From Sarocladium kiliense (taxonomy: Eukaryota; Ascomycota; Sordariomycetes; Hypocreales; Sarocladiaceae), in the NCBI GenBank assembly GCA_030734395.1, contig JAUZTG010000048.1:434001-498000 (forward strand): a DNA stretch of 64,000 bases, in the 5' to 3' direction. The translations under genes and the position numbers were made by a program. Below, one piece after another: positions 11,493 to 21,559 of the stretch. Position 1 is the first letter of the stretch. Each line of letters begins with the position of its first letter. Below the pieces are notes generated by a model. It made no database searches. It saw only the letters and a program-made list of their open reading frames with translations, and was not told the origin of the DNA.

Positions 11493-12449
11493 ATGACTCT
11501 TCCAAACGCCGTGAGAACGTTAGTCTAGCTCTTGAATCTCACTGTCCCGCCTCGCCAAACTGACACATATCTCAATAGCATCCTCCTCCTCCTCACCATC
11601 GCGTCATTCGTCCCACAGTATATGCGCATCTTCACGCGACGCGACTGCAATGGCCTCTCCGGTTTCTATCTTCTCTTCAACCTGATCGCCGCCACACAGC
11701 AATTTTCTGTCGGCTTGACATACATCCTCTTCCTCAGCGACGGCGACGATATCCTCGTCCACAATCCCCCGAGCCTTGGCGATTGGTTGAACATGTCACA
11801 GCTCGGCATCGTCTTTGTGGGACACTTGATTCTGTAAGCATTGCCTTGCTCACATTCTTCACCTTTGTTATTGCTCTGTAAAGGCGAACGAGGTAGTCTC
11901 GGACTGCTAATGCGACTGCCCAGTTTCGGTGGCTACTTATTCTTCCCGCATGAAAGTCCGGGCGAGAAGAACACGGTCGCCTCTTTGTTCTTCACCTTCC
12001 TACTAGTTCCCCTCGTTCCCGTCATCTTCCTAGTCCTCCTTCCAGCCGAGGGCGGCGTCGAGCATGATCGCAGCTGGCCTTTGGCCCTGTTCATCTTCTT
12101 TTCCAGCTACGTCCTCAATCCTGTCGCTACTGTCCTTGCAGTAGCCGCCTATTTGCCGCAAGCACGCGAGCTGAGATCTGACTCCGACATTGGAGCACTA
12201 AGTGTTCTGGGATTGCTCGTTCAGGCGTGCGTCTTCCTCGTGGTAGGCACTACCTGGGACTCCCGGTGGGTGGTTCCTCATGGCTTGTCTGGCTTTACCT
12301 GGTATGACTTTGGAGGCTGGGCTCTCATCGATAACGTTATATTTTCTCTTGTGCAAGGTGCACTATGGTGGATTGCGCGAGGCTTCGAGAGGAATGGGCC
12401 TTGGGCTGGTGCTGTAGAGACCGAACCGCTGGCGGGAAGAGCCAGGTGA
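11493..12449 (+). CDS. PQ-loop repeat membrane protein
   Basis: Three exons (11493-11518, 11579-11833, 11924-12449) give 268 aa. The first exon is only 26 nt; the donor GTTAGT is chosen because only it keeps frame with exon 2. The second intron (90 bp) has a GCTAAT branch site. Two PQ-loop repeats are clear: SFVPQYMRIFTRRDCNGLS near residue 19 and AYLPQARELRSDSDIGALS in the C-terminal half. Each is followed by hydrophobic helices, about seven in all. The spacing of two PQ dipeptides about 150 residues apart is typical. Family members are lysosomal/vacuolar amino-acid or cystine exporters, MPDU1-like proteins or SWEET relatives; the exact role is not resolved. The gene ends 56 bp before a P450 relic in the same orientation. 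Confidence 0.85.
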
Positions 12450-12505
12450 GATGACTTCACAGAAGCTAGGATCAGGAGCATGAAGCGTCACCGAAGGCCG
12501 CGCTA

Positions 12506-13384
12506 TTGCACGAGGAGGAGGATCATGATTCGGAGTCAGCGGTTGACTTTCTCACTAAGTTCTCCTCCAAACACAGCCAAGACTCATTATTCACAAAGTA
12601 TCACATTCTGGAAGGTTGCTCTGCGAACATGACCCCAGGGTCGGACACCACAGCCATCACCTTGTCCGCGATGCTATATTACATGCTTAAAAACAGGGGT
12701 TCTTTCAATAAGCTACGTCACGAAATTGATGAATATCATCGGCAAGGAAGGTTGTCCAAAGTGGTTCAGTTCAAAGAGAGTCTTGAAATACCTTACTTCC
12801 AAGCTTTTGTCAAGAAGACCCTTCGGATGCACCCTGCGACCAGACTCCCGTTAGAAAGGGTTGTACCCAAAGGGGGCGTAACGATTTGTGATCAGTTCTC
12901 CCCGGAAGGGATGAGTCCCCAGATCCTAGCTGCACCGTCGGCGATATAAAACACTAACAGAGCTGCCGGTAGTTGATTGTCGGTGTCAATAGCTGGGTAG
13001 AGCACCGCCTGAAGGATGAATTTGTAGGCGACGCAGATGAGCTTCGACCCGAACGCTGGCTAGAACAAGATGCTAGGAAGCTATCGCAAATGAATTCGCA
13101 TTGGATGCCGGTATGCTGCTCCCCGAGCTTGAGTGGGACCCCTTCTGCCTTCTAACCATAACTCTCCCCAGTTCGGCCTTGGATCTCGAACTTGTATCGG
13201 ACGTCACATTTCTATCTTGGAAATCTCAAAGCTAATGCCTCGTCTTACTCGTGATTTCGACTTTGAGCTTGCTGGCGGACTAGAGGAGCCTGGGAAAGTA
13301 GGGAACACGTCGCATTTCTGGTTTGTCAAACCGAAGGAATTCATGGTGAGAATAAAGCCCCGTGGTTTCCGATCTGAACCATAG
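12506..13384 (+). pseudogene. cytochrome P450, C-terminal half only (pisatin demethylase / CYP-like relic)
   Basis: Only the second half of a P450 is present. Coding blocks are 12506-12910, 12973-13110 and 13172-13384, all in phase, ending in TAG. They hold the I-helix region (GSDTTAITLSAMLYYML), the K-helix, the PERW motif (LRPERWLEQ) and an intact haem loop FGLGSRTCIGR. The order and spacing match the pisatin demethylase/benzoate-hydroxylase-like family. About 280 N-terminal residues are missing: a stop codon lies just upstream and the PQ-loop gene ends 56 bp away. Three further defects are visible. The K-helix ExxR Glu is Lys (KTLR). The residue before GSDTT is Pro in place of the usual Ala. 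The donor of the first intron reads ATGAGT where GTGAGT is expected. It is very likely a non-functional remnant. Confidence 0.85.
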
Positions 13385-14049
13385 CTAGTTAGCTGTTCTC
13401 GTCTATACAAATTGTACAATACTGAGTGCTTCTCTGAGTTGTCTCCGCAAGTAGTTGGGGCGAGATCCTGGTAGAGGTACTGTAACTTCATCATGAACCA
13501 TGGCAGGGCGAAATGCTCATTGTGACACTTTCTGCCTGCTGTCGATGGCGATTTTACAGGATGATCCCGAAACAAAGTTTTCCACAGTTGTTCAGGCTGA
13601 TACCGCCTCTGAATCCCGGATTCCCCGATTCCCGGCGCCGGACCGGCCCCGAAACCCACCTGTCAGAGACCTTGGCAAGATGCCCACGAGATCCTCACGT
13701 TGCCCTGACCGGCAATACCCGCAAGGCTCCAAGCCACAGTGTGTGTCCCACCTGCAACACGACGATCTCAACGACGAACAAAGATCCCTCGTCGGCCTCG
13801 AGTCGCCTGCCTCTTTGGGCCAAGGTCCCCGCGGGGACGGTGCCTGGCGCAGCGCAATGGCGCGATAGCATCATCCCCACACTATCTCCGGTCACCGGCC
13901 TGCTGTGCCGAGAGGGCGTGCGTTATCTCTCGCCTTCAAACGGCGGTGTTTCCACCTTGAAAATGTCGTCGTCGACTTCTCCGCTCCTTTCTGTTACTTC
14001 TCCAAAGCTCTTGTTTGCGAGTTTGGCGCCTTGATTGAAGTATTTCGCC
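13385..14049. other. intergenic region upstream of M20 peptidase
   Basis: About 665 bp between the P450 relic and the peptidase start. Overlapping open frames in all phases read as low-complexity and match nothing known. It presumably holds the peptidase promoter. Confidence 0.5.
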
Positions 14050-15838
14050 ATGGTCTCTCAGTCTAGTCTGTCGCTGTTGGCAGTGGCATCTGTTGCCTCA
14101 GCCTTTGTCGCCACGCCTTTAGATCTCCTCAACCAGCTTCCTTTTGGCTCCTCGGCACATAACTCAATCAAAGCTCAATGCGACCTCCCGCCAGTTCTTA
14201 GTCCCGAGGGTGACGGTCTGCCCTCCGCCGAGAAGCTCTTCACCACCTCAGAGGCACTCAAGAAGCAGGTTGAGCGCCACCAAGCTATTGTTCGCGTGCC
14301 CTCGGTTTGCTTTGATGATCTTGGCAGCTTCGATTCCGACAAGCGCTGGGCACCGTTTTATGATCTACATGAGGTTCTTGCCAAGACCTATCCTGCTGTG
14401 TAAGTGATATAAGTCGTGAGTGTCAATGGCAAGCTAACAAACCATAGACACAAGCGGTCTAAGCTGGAGAAGATCAACACTTTCGGCCTCATCTACACCA
14501 TTCAGGGGTCCGACTCGTCCCTCAAACCAATCCTTCTAGCGGCTCATCAAGACGTCGTTCCCGTCGCTGACGAGTCCACCTGGACACACCCACCATTCGA
14601 TGCCGTCTGGGATGGCGAATGGCTCTGGGGTCGTGGCAGCTCCGATGACAAGAACAGCTTGACAGCCATCATGTCGGCACTCGAGTCACTATTGTCAAAT
14701 GAGGATTGGGAGCCAAAGCGAACCATCATTGTCGCGTCGGGCTTTGATGAGGAGTGTTCTGGCTACCGTGGCGCAGGCACAATTGGGCCATTCCTTGAGG
14801 AACGCTACGGTGAGAACGGCATCGCTCTGGTCCTGGATGAGGGCGGCCTTGGTCTCGCAGAGGTTGGCAATGCGCTCTATGCTCTTCCTGCGGTGATGGA
14901 GAAGGGCCATGTTGATGTCTGGTTTGAATTGCACGTCACAGGTGGCCACAGTTCCGCGCCTTTCCCTCACACTGGCATCGGCATCATGTCTGAGATCGTT
15001 AGTGCTCTTGAAGCACATCCTTATGAGGCTTCTCTCAACAAGGAGCACCCTTTCTACACCCACATGCAGTGCCAAGCCCGTTACTCACCTGAGGCCATGC
15101 CTGAGGTGACCAAGCTAGTTGAGGAGGATGACCTCAAGGGCTTGACGAAGTTCATCGCCTCCAAGTTCCCGCTCCAGTTCCTTGTGCAGACATCTCAGGC
15201 TGTCGACTTCATCGCCGGCGGACAAAAGATCAACGCCATGCCGGAGGTTACCACCCTTGGTGTCAACTACCGTGTGGCACCCCACGACAGCATCCCCAAG
15301 ATCCAACACAATGTCGTCAAGTACATCTCCGACATCGTTGAGAAATTCCACTTGAAGGTTGTCGCTTTCGAGGGAGACGAGGACTTCGCGGCGTACACAG
15401 CTGAGAGCGATGCCAGCGAGCTTGACATTCCCACCAAGATTGACTACAACGGTACACTCGTCCTTTCAGTCAACCAGGTCTCGCATGTGACGCCTATAGC
15501 GCCAACAGAGGGACCCGTCTGGGACGTCTTCTCCGGCACCATTCAGCACGTCTTTGCTTACGATGGTGTCGTGGTGCCGGTCGGTGAGATTATGACCGGC
15601 AACACAGACACACGCCACTACTTGAGTAAGCCCCTTCTCGTTATCAACATCAAAGATTACATGGAAAGCTGACATTGCCGCAGAGCTTACGCCTAATATC
15701 TACCGCTTCACTCCGGGTCGTAGCACTGGCTCGGAGAACATCCACACCATCAACGAAAGAGTGCGGATGGAGGATCATATGGAGATGGTCAGGTTCTACT
15801 ACGACTTTGTCCGGAACTGCGACGCCAGCGACTTCTAA
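14050..15838 (+). CDS. M20 family metallopeptidase, carboxypeptidase S (Cps1)-like, secreted/vacuolar
   Basis: Three exons (14050-14399, 14448-15625, 15684-15838) give 560 aa, against 576 in yeast Cps1. The ATG at 14050 is chosen because it starts a clear signal sequence (MVSQSSLSLLAVASVASAFVA). Di-zinc residues appear in order: AAHQDVVPV (His about 150, Asp about 152), GRGSSDDK (bridging Asp about 183), DEECSG (catalytic Glu about 218 and metal Glu about 219), LDEGG (Asp), and near the C-terminus NTDTRHY (His about 507). GHSSAP marks the start of the dimerisation domain. The enzyme should remove C-terminal residues from peptides, or act as a PM20D1-like N-acyl amino acid hydrolase. The first intron is only 48 bp. 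The gene is convergent with the sulfotransferase-like gene, 160 bp between stops. Confidence 0.92.
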
Positions 15839-15998
15839 ATGAGAAGTGCCCAATACAAGGGACATTAGTTCTCCATATAAATACGGAGAAGGGATGCTTA
15901 TCTAGAAAAGAGAAGAAAAATGTTGTACATAGAATATAGGGTCCGACCGGGGAAACATCCAAGGAGATAAATAGCCAGGAAAAACGCATACTGCCCGA

Positions 15999-16939
15999 TC
16001 AGACACGTCCCCCTAGACGAGACTTCCATGCCCAAAACACCGCAAAGCCCGTTGCTCCAACTACCGTAGCCTTGCCAAGAAACTTGAAGAAGTTGTCATT
16101 AGCCCTTTGGTTTCCCCGAGTCCTCATAGACATTGCAATAGGCGTGAACGCCTCGCGATCATTCAGATGCGGGAACGGAGCGACCACCATCTTCCCCGTC
16201 CCCTCGTCCTTCACCATAGGCACCGGCACTTCAAGGTGCTTGCAAAGGGGCTCCCATCCGTCCTTGACGGAGTACTCAATGCGACGCTCAGCGGGGATCC
16301 TATCGCGGAACTCCTCATACTGTGCTTTGTACCATGCGATGGCCTTGTCCTTCTGCTTGCCGTGGTCATAGGGCATAGCCACCTTGAACCAGCTTGTCAT
16401 CTGGATAGCGCCCCTGGTAGTGGGATCGAAGGCTAGGCGATAGATCATTTGCGCCTTATCCCAAATTGATAGCTCGAAGATATGCTTGTAGGTACTGTTA
16501 AGCACGCTCTCATACCAAGACTCAGGATCACGGTTCAGGATGACAACTTTAGCTTCAGGATACGCCTCCGCAAGCTCAGCACTGAAGAAAGCCGCAGGAA
16601 TATCGCAGGTCGCCTGGTAATGGCCGAGTATCTGGTCCCAGTCTGCGCGGGTCAAAGATGCCTTTCCAGCGTACTTTGCTGCGAATGCTCGGCTCCATTG
16701 GGATCCGTCGGTTGCCCCGTTCGCCTGCGCAGTGTGCATGTGATAGCAGTCGTAGAAGCCGAGCTGCCAGAGTGCAGCGCGCACGCCTGTGGTGAGGGAT
16801 CTTAGCAATCATGAGCCGTGGCGAGAGATGAAAGATAGATAGGCTCCTTACTCAGCGTGCCTGTGCGATGCACACCAGCGACGATGACGCGCATTGGAAC
16901 AACGCGTTCGTTGGGGGTATGAGAGACCGTGGAAGGCAT
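15999..16939 (-). CDS. P-loop sulfotransferase-like protein with C-terminal membrane segment
   Basis: Two exons (16939-16852 and 16786-15999) give 291 aa. The acceptor is set by restoring the family block GTLSVRAALWQLGFYDCYHM, the 5' phosphosulfate-binding loop and following helix of Sulfotransfer_4-type fungal proteins. Other family features are AKVVILNRDPESWYESV (3' PAPS-site region, near residue 120) and the conserved WEPLCKHLEVPVP with PFPHLND. The last 25 residues (KATVVGATGFAVFWAW, then basic residues) form a membrane-anchor helix. No substrate is known for this fungal group. ATG at 16939 starts just before the P-loop; upstream in-frame codons exist but add nothing conserved. Confidence 0.85.
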
Positions 16940-18204
16940 GGTGATGAACTGGACTACGTGCTGATTTGCGGTGCTGGGTGATAATCTTGGTGAATGCAAG
17001 GCTGTCTTGCGTGATGAAAGAAGTGTGTCGATCGTGGGGACTTTGGGTGAAGGTAAGATAGCACCGAGGAGCTGATGGGCCACTGGCCGAAGATCCAGCG
17101 AGACGCCTGCTAGTGGTTCTCTCAGGCAATCACTGAATCGCAACTGCGTCTCAAGGAGCAAACCAGAAATGAGACTACACTGTCGTCCCTGAAGATTTCA
17201 AGCTTAGAATGAGATTTTTATGAGCAGAATTGATTTGCCTAGAATCGAGACGAAGGTCCAAAGGTGCGGTGGTGGCTCCCACGCTTCCATCACACCGTGG
17301 TCGATTGTGTTTGAGGTTACCTTCGTAGGGGAGAGATGGCATGATGAAACCCGCTACAAGAGTGTTTTTTGGCCGAGGATCTCAGTTCTGTCCGTGATGG
17401 TTGATACGACTCTGATCCTATTCCTCGAAGGACAAATCATTATTCCAGCGACAAGGCTTCCTACCTTGCCGCGAGATGGAGCAGCGTTGGATGTTGCAGG
17501 GTAAGCTTGTGGATTGAATGAGACGACGCAGTCCGAGGTGTGCCCGCGTATGTCTTTCAAATAGACATCTGCATTGGCCAGCATTGAGACGTACCTTACC
17601 CAGCAGGAATTGAATTGTAGGATCTGAACTGTACTATTGACCTGAAACATGCAAGACATCTCGCCGCCCCCAGTGTCCTGATCCTATTCGAATCTTGTTT
17701 CCGTTCCGGGGCATATCTCTTGTCCCCCAGCCTGCGCCGCGAGGCTGAGCGTCTAGATTTAGACACGGCAAAGCGAAGCGCCGCGGCTGAATATCTCTGT
17801 AGCTCGTGCGATAAGGTCTTCGCGACCCTTTCGTGAAACTTGAAGTCATTGTTAAAGAGTCCTTCAAGGAAGGTTAACACTCTTTCCCGGTGGCTGCGCC
17901 ATAGGATGGCAACACGGCACAAGAATAGCAAAAAGTCACCCATCAATTCTGGATATCTGCCTGACGATGGCATTTTGTACCAGACTTCTGGTTGGGGGCT
18001 TCTAGCCATGCGACTGAGATGTTTTCCAAAGTCCTGTATAAAAAGACGATGTTTCGCTGGTCCCTAATCATGGAGGGACCTCAGTCTACAGCAGCAAGCC
18101 GATCTCTTTTGTCTTTCTTCCACAAACGCAAGATACTCCAGGTCTGAATTTCTGTCATATCCTTTCTCATATTCATTTTTCATACTGCGAAACAGCAGAC
18201 TGCT
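16940..18204. other. divergent intergenic region
   Basis: About 1.27 kb between two divergent starts. A 137-codon frame on the - strand (18009-17596) begins with ATG and is basic (SKSRRSASRRR), but has no recognisable domain and ends in sequence that looks non-coding; I do not call it a gene. A TATAAAA at 18037-18043 suits the gene to the right. Confidence 0.45.
18037..18043 (+). promoter_or_regulatory. TATA box of secreted-protein gene
   Basis: TATAAAA lies about 165 bp before the ATG at 18205. It is assigned by motif and distance. Confidence 0.4.
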
Positions 18205-19274
18205 ATGACCAAGATGCGGTCCAACGGCGCGAACATCATCCTGCTTCTTGCGAGCATCTTGGTACCTGCGCTCTGCAAACAGGCCTCGCTTGTACGAATT
18301 CCGGAGTGTGCTGAAAATGGCCACGGCACAGGAAAGGGCATTGATGAAGCCAAGGCCGAACGCTGCCAGGAAGCTATCCGTGAGATGTATCGCAGGGGCG
18401 AAGACCTCTACACTGCCCCAGGTGCAGGGTGCAATAGGCGTAAGTTTTGACGGTATACCTCAGCACATGCTTTTCTAACACGCCTGGCGTTCACTCAGTT
18501 GTCACCTACGATCCCTGTGACCTGTTCGTTTGCAATGGGCCTAATGGCGGCACGGGGACCATCTCGGCCGGCGTCATTGCCATCGCCGCTCAGGACATTC
18601 ACTCCTACTGCCGCCTCAACGGTAAGGTCGGTGGTCGAGTCGTTGTGTCTGACCCGGACAACAATGACCAGGGCTCTGTCCTGATTCAGATTGGTGTGAT
18701 CAACAAGGATGAGCTTAAGGTCCGCGATGTCCTCGACGACGACTTGGTCAAGACCAAAGAGCTTCGCAGCCCCGTGCACATCAGCCGTCCGCTCTTTCGA
18801 CGCAGCGACGAGGAGCTTCCTGTTGGAATTGCCGAAGGAGTCGCGGAAGGCGACGACGTGGACATGAATGTGGTGGAGCTTCAAAACCTGTGCGCCGATT
18901 TCTACAATGAGTTCATTCGAGTCCGCGACCAGGAGACGAATCCCAACTGGCGCAACACTGCCCTGATTGAGCGCGAGTATGAGGATGAGGATGGGCGCTT
19001 CACAGTGGTCATGGGATACCTGGCCCGCGATGGACTTCGTGTTGACGATGCTGCGAGAGACGATCGCCGACTTGAAGAGATTATCCAGGAAACGGGCGGG
19101 TATTGGCTGTCTGCGGGCCTGCGCAGCATCTTCTCGATGCACGTCTTCCGTCGCTTCGTCAACGCCCAGGAGCAGGAGTATCACGAAGAGATTGGCGAAA
19201 TCGTGATTCAGGCCGAGCGTCGCACTGGAACCCCTCCACTGCTTCTCCCAGGCGGCAGTGGCCCGATGGCTTGA
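18205..19274 (+). CDS. secreted protein of unknown function, cysteine-containing
   Basis: Two exons (18205-18439 and 18499-19274) joined by a 59-bp intron give 336 aa. A signal peptide is evident (ANIILLLASILVPALC, residues about 9-24). The mature N-terminal third has most cysteines (PECAENG, ERCQEA, GCNRL, DPCDLFVCNG, YCRLNG) around a Gly-rich GPNGGTGTISAG block. The C-terminal half (about 130-336) is acidic and helical without cysteine except LCADFY, and ends in LLLPGGSGPMA. The cysteine-bearing part resembles small secreted ecp2/killer-like folds only in general character; I do not recognise the family. It could be a cell-wall or host-interaction protein, but that is a guess. Confidence 0.7.
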
Positions 19275-21559
19275 GGCATGTACGGTGCTGGGGCTTCGCT
19301 AGCATACTGATGCAAGGATTTGCAAGCTTACATCGTAGGACGCCGCTTCGGATAAAAGATGTTGTCTTGGCTTGAGCTGGGGAAGCGAGACTGGGTTGTG
19401 CGTACGTGGAGCGGTGGTCACGGCCCCTGGTTGGGCCAGCATTATCGACTCATATACCGACAGTCTTTACCTCCCAATGCGATGTCGTTGCAACGTTTAA
19501 CCCTTTCGGGACGATGCCGAAGTGAAAGTGAAAGTCGTGAACGAAGATCGTGGGTGTATCACGTGCCTTGTGATACAGACGCGGGCATAGATTTTGACAC
19601 CCCAAAACAGGAGGATTGCGTGATTGACAATATTTGCCACCCATCAAATCTTGACACCACCCTCCACTACGACCTGCCAAAGTGGCTGATGCGCCGGCTA
19701 ATGCAGTTCGCGCGCATCTTCTAGTGATTATCTACCTTAGCTCCTGTCCAGGTACCGATTCCCAATTGAGGCATCCGAGCTGCCGAAGGGACGGTCTTCG
19801 AGAATTCTCGACCCTTGGCTGCTATTTTCGGTGTTGGGCCACGATATCGACCAGGTGCGGCTTTGGGCTATTGAAACTGAATAGCTATCGTCGCCCGTGC
19901 TTTTGTGAGCAAGGTTCAGGAAATTAAGGACAGAGCCTGACTTTGGTGAGCCCAACGTCCTGGAAGTACCTCCCTTGCCTGATCTCCTAGTTGTCAATTT
20001 TGGCTTCTGTCTCACTAGCATTTTTGCTGCTAAGTTTGCTGAGGATCCCGCTCGTTATCACCTATGCAGGCCGTCGATATCTTGAATATGATGCTATCAA
20101 GTATAGACCGGCCACGCGGCCCCAGAGTGTATCGATGAGAGCTAACTGATCACACCCATAGATAGCTATGGAATGCCTCCCCCCAACAGCCCTACACAGC
20201 TATCCCACGATTGCCGCTCGCGCCGTCTGATAGGCTTCGCTACGACCCCGGTCTATATCCAGCTGCCGTCTCCACGAGGACGGGGCCGCCGTCGCTGCGC
20301 CGGGTTCGCAGGTCCTGCATAGTCACCACCAGCGTCCCTTATCTCTGAGGCGAAACGAATTACCACACAGGCTTGATGAGCAAAATAATGTTTGCCCCTG
20401 TTCACCATTCCAGCTCAGGCCAGATCTTAGATACGGATGACAGTCCGCAGGCACAACCAGGGACACTTGCCACGTGCGTTCAGAGTTTGCCAGTCAGAGG
20501 CTGACGCAGCGCATCTCCCATCAAAGCTTGCCTCAGCCACCGTGACTCGCAGAAAAGAAGGTGGTTGCGCCTCCCGGAGGCTCTGCTGCTAGAGCGCGAC
20601 CGGAGAGGCCCGTGCAAATCCGGCGCTGTACCGATCCACGCTCAACGTCATCCTGCCCCTCCATCATCAGCAAGGGTCTTCTTGAGAGAAGAGGTAACGA
20701 GATGCAGAAAACGCTTTGCGAGCACAGTTGAAGCGTCAGAAGACAGGAAACACAGCTTTCAATTGCAGTCTCAATGCTTCGTCCAGCCATTTCCAGGTAT
20801 TGTCTGCCGGCACTTGGTCACCCATTCACTCCCTCTGCATCTCGTTGCGGAATGCTGCGTCTCGGGGCACTCTCGGTCGACCCACACCACGCAAGCCGTC
20901 CCCTTACCTTATCGCTGCCAATGATGAATTTTCCCACCTTTTTGACTCTCGACGCTTGATGCTGACTTTTGGTCTCCATTCAGTCTCCAGTGTTTTCCAC
21001 AACCAAGCTCTAGCCAAGCCCGGCCCAAGTGTCCGTATCGACCCTCGCCAACCTTCTTGGGCGTCCAACTCGAACCACGACACCGGTGTGCCGCTTATGA
21101 CTGGGCCCTTCTTCCCTCCTTCGCCATCCTAGAAGCTAGACCCATTAAATCGCCCACCCCGTCGTTCCCGCCGTCGTCGCCATGATCCTACCTCCCCCGC
21201 GACCGCCGTGTTGAGGCGTTCGATGTCCTTCATTCCTCTTCTTCCCCTTGCCTGCTTCTGTGACGCAGTTCTTACTGGACATCTACACGCTTGGAGTCCG
21301 CCCTCCGCATCCCACGGCTACTCTCCTCATCAGTATCCTCATGCTCTGGAGATAACTCTGGGACGGTCCACCTGACCGGCTCTACGTCCATCTCATCTTT
21401 CGTTCGTCCACCATAGCCACCGGCTTCATTGCTCGCCTACACATTGCTAGAGCATCTATAACCTAGCCTCGTCACTCGTTTGCCTGTCTCACATCACCCG
21501 CTCTGAGACAGCAGGTCTCGGATCATCATCCTTACTCGACATCGTCAAGCTCGACTGTC
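19275..21559. other. intergenic region upstream of PRM10-like gene
   Basis: About 2.3 kb with no gene I can support. Reading frames are short and unlike known families. The last 400 bp are C/T-rich, as in long fungal 5' leaders, and carry no obvious TATA box. Confidence 0.5.

Noticed and set aside
13513..14034. 173-codon frame before the M20 peptidase
   Set aside because: No start context, Pro/Ser/Arg-rich, and overlapped by equally long frames in other phases; it is likely promoter sequence.
17596..18009. 137-codon basic frame on the - strand
   Set aside because: It has an ATG but no recognisable motif or homologue I know, and it overlaps the promoter side of the next gene; kept only as a note.
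18495..19184. 229-codon antisense frame within the secreted-protein gene
   Set aside because: The sense frame has a signal peptide, a proper intron and a stop in context; the antisense frame is a codon-bias shadow.
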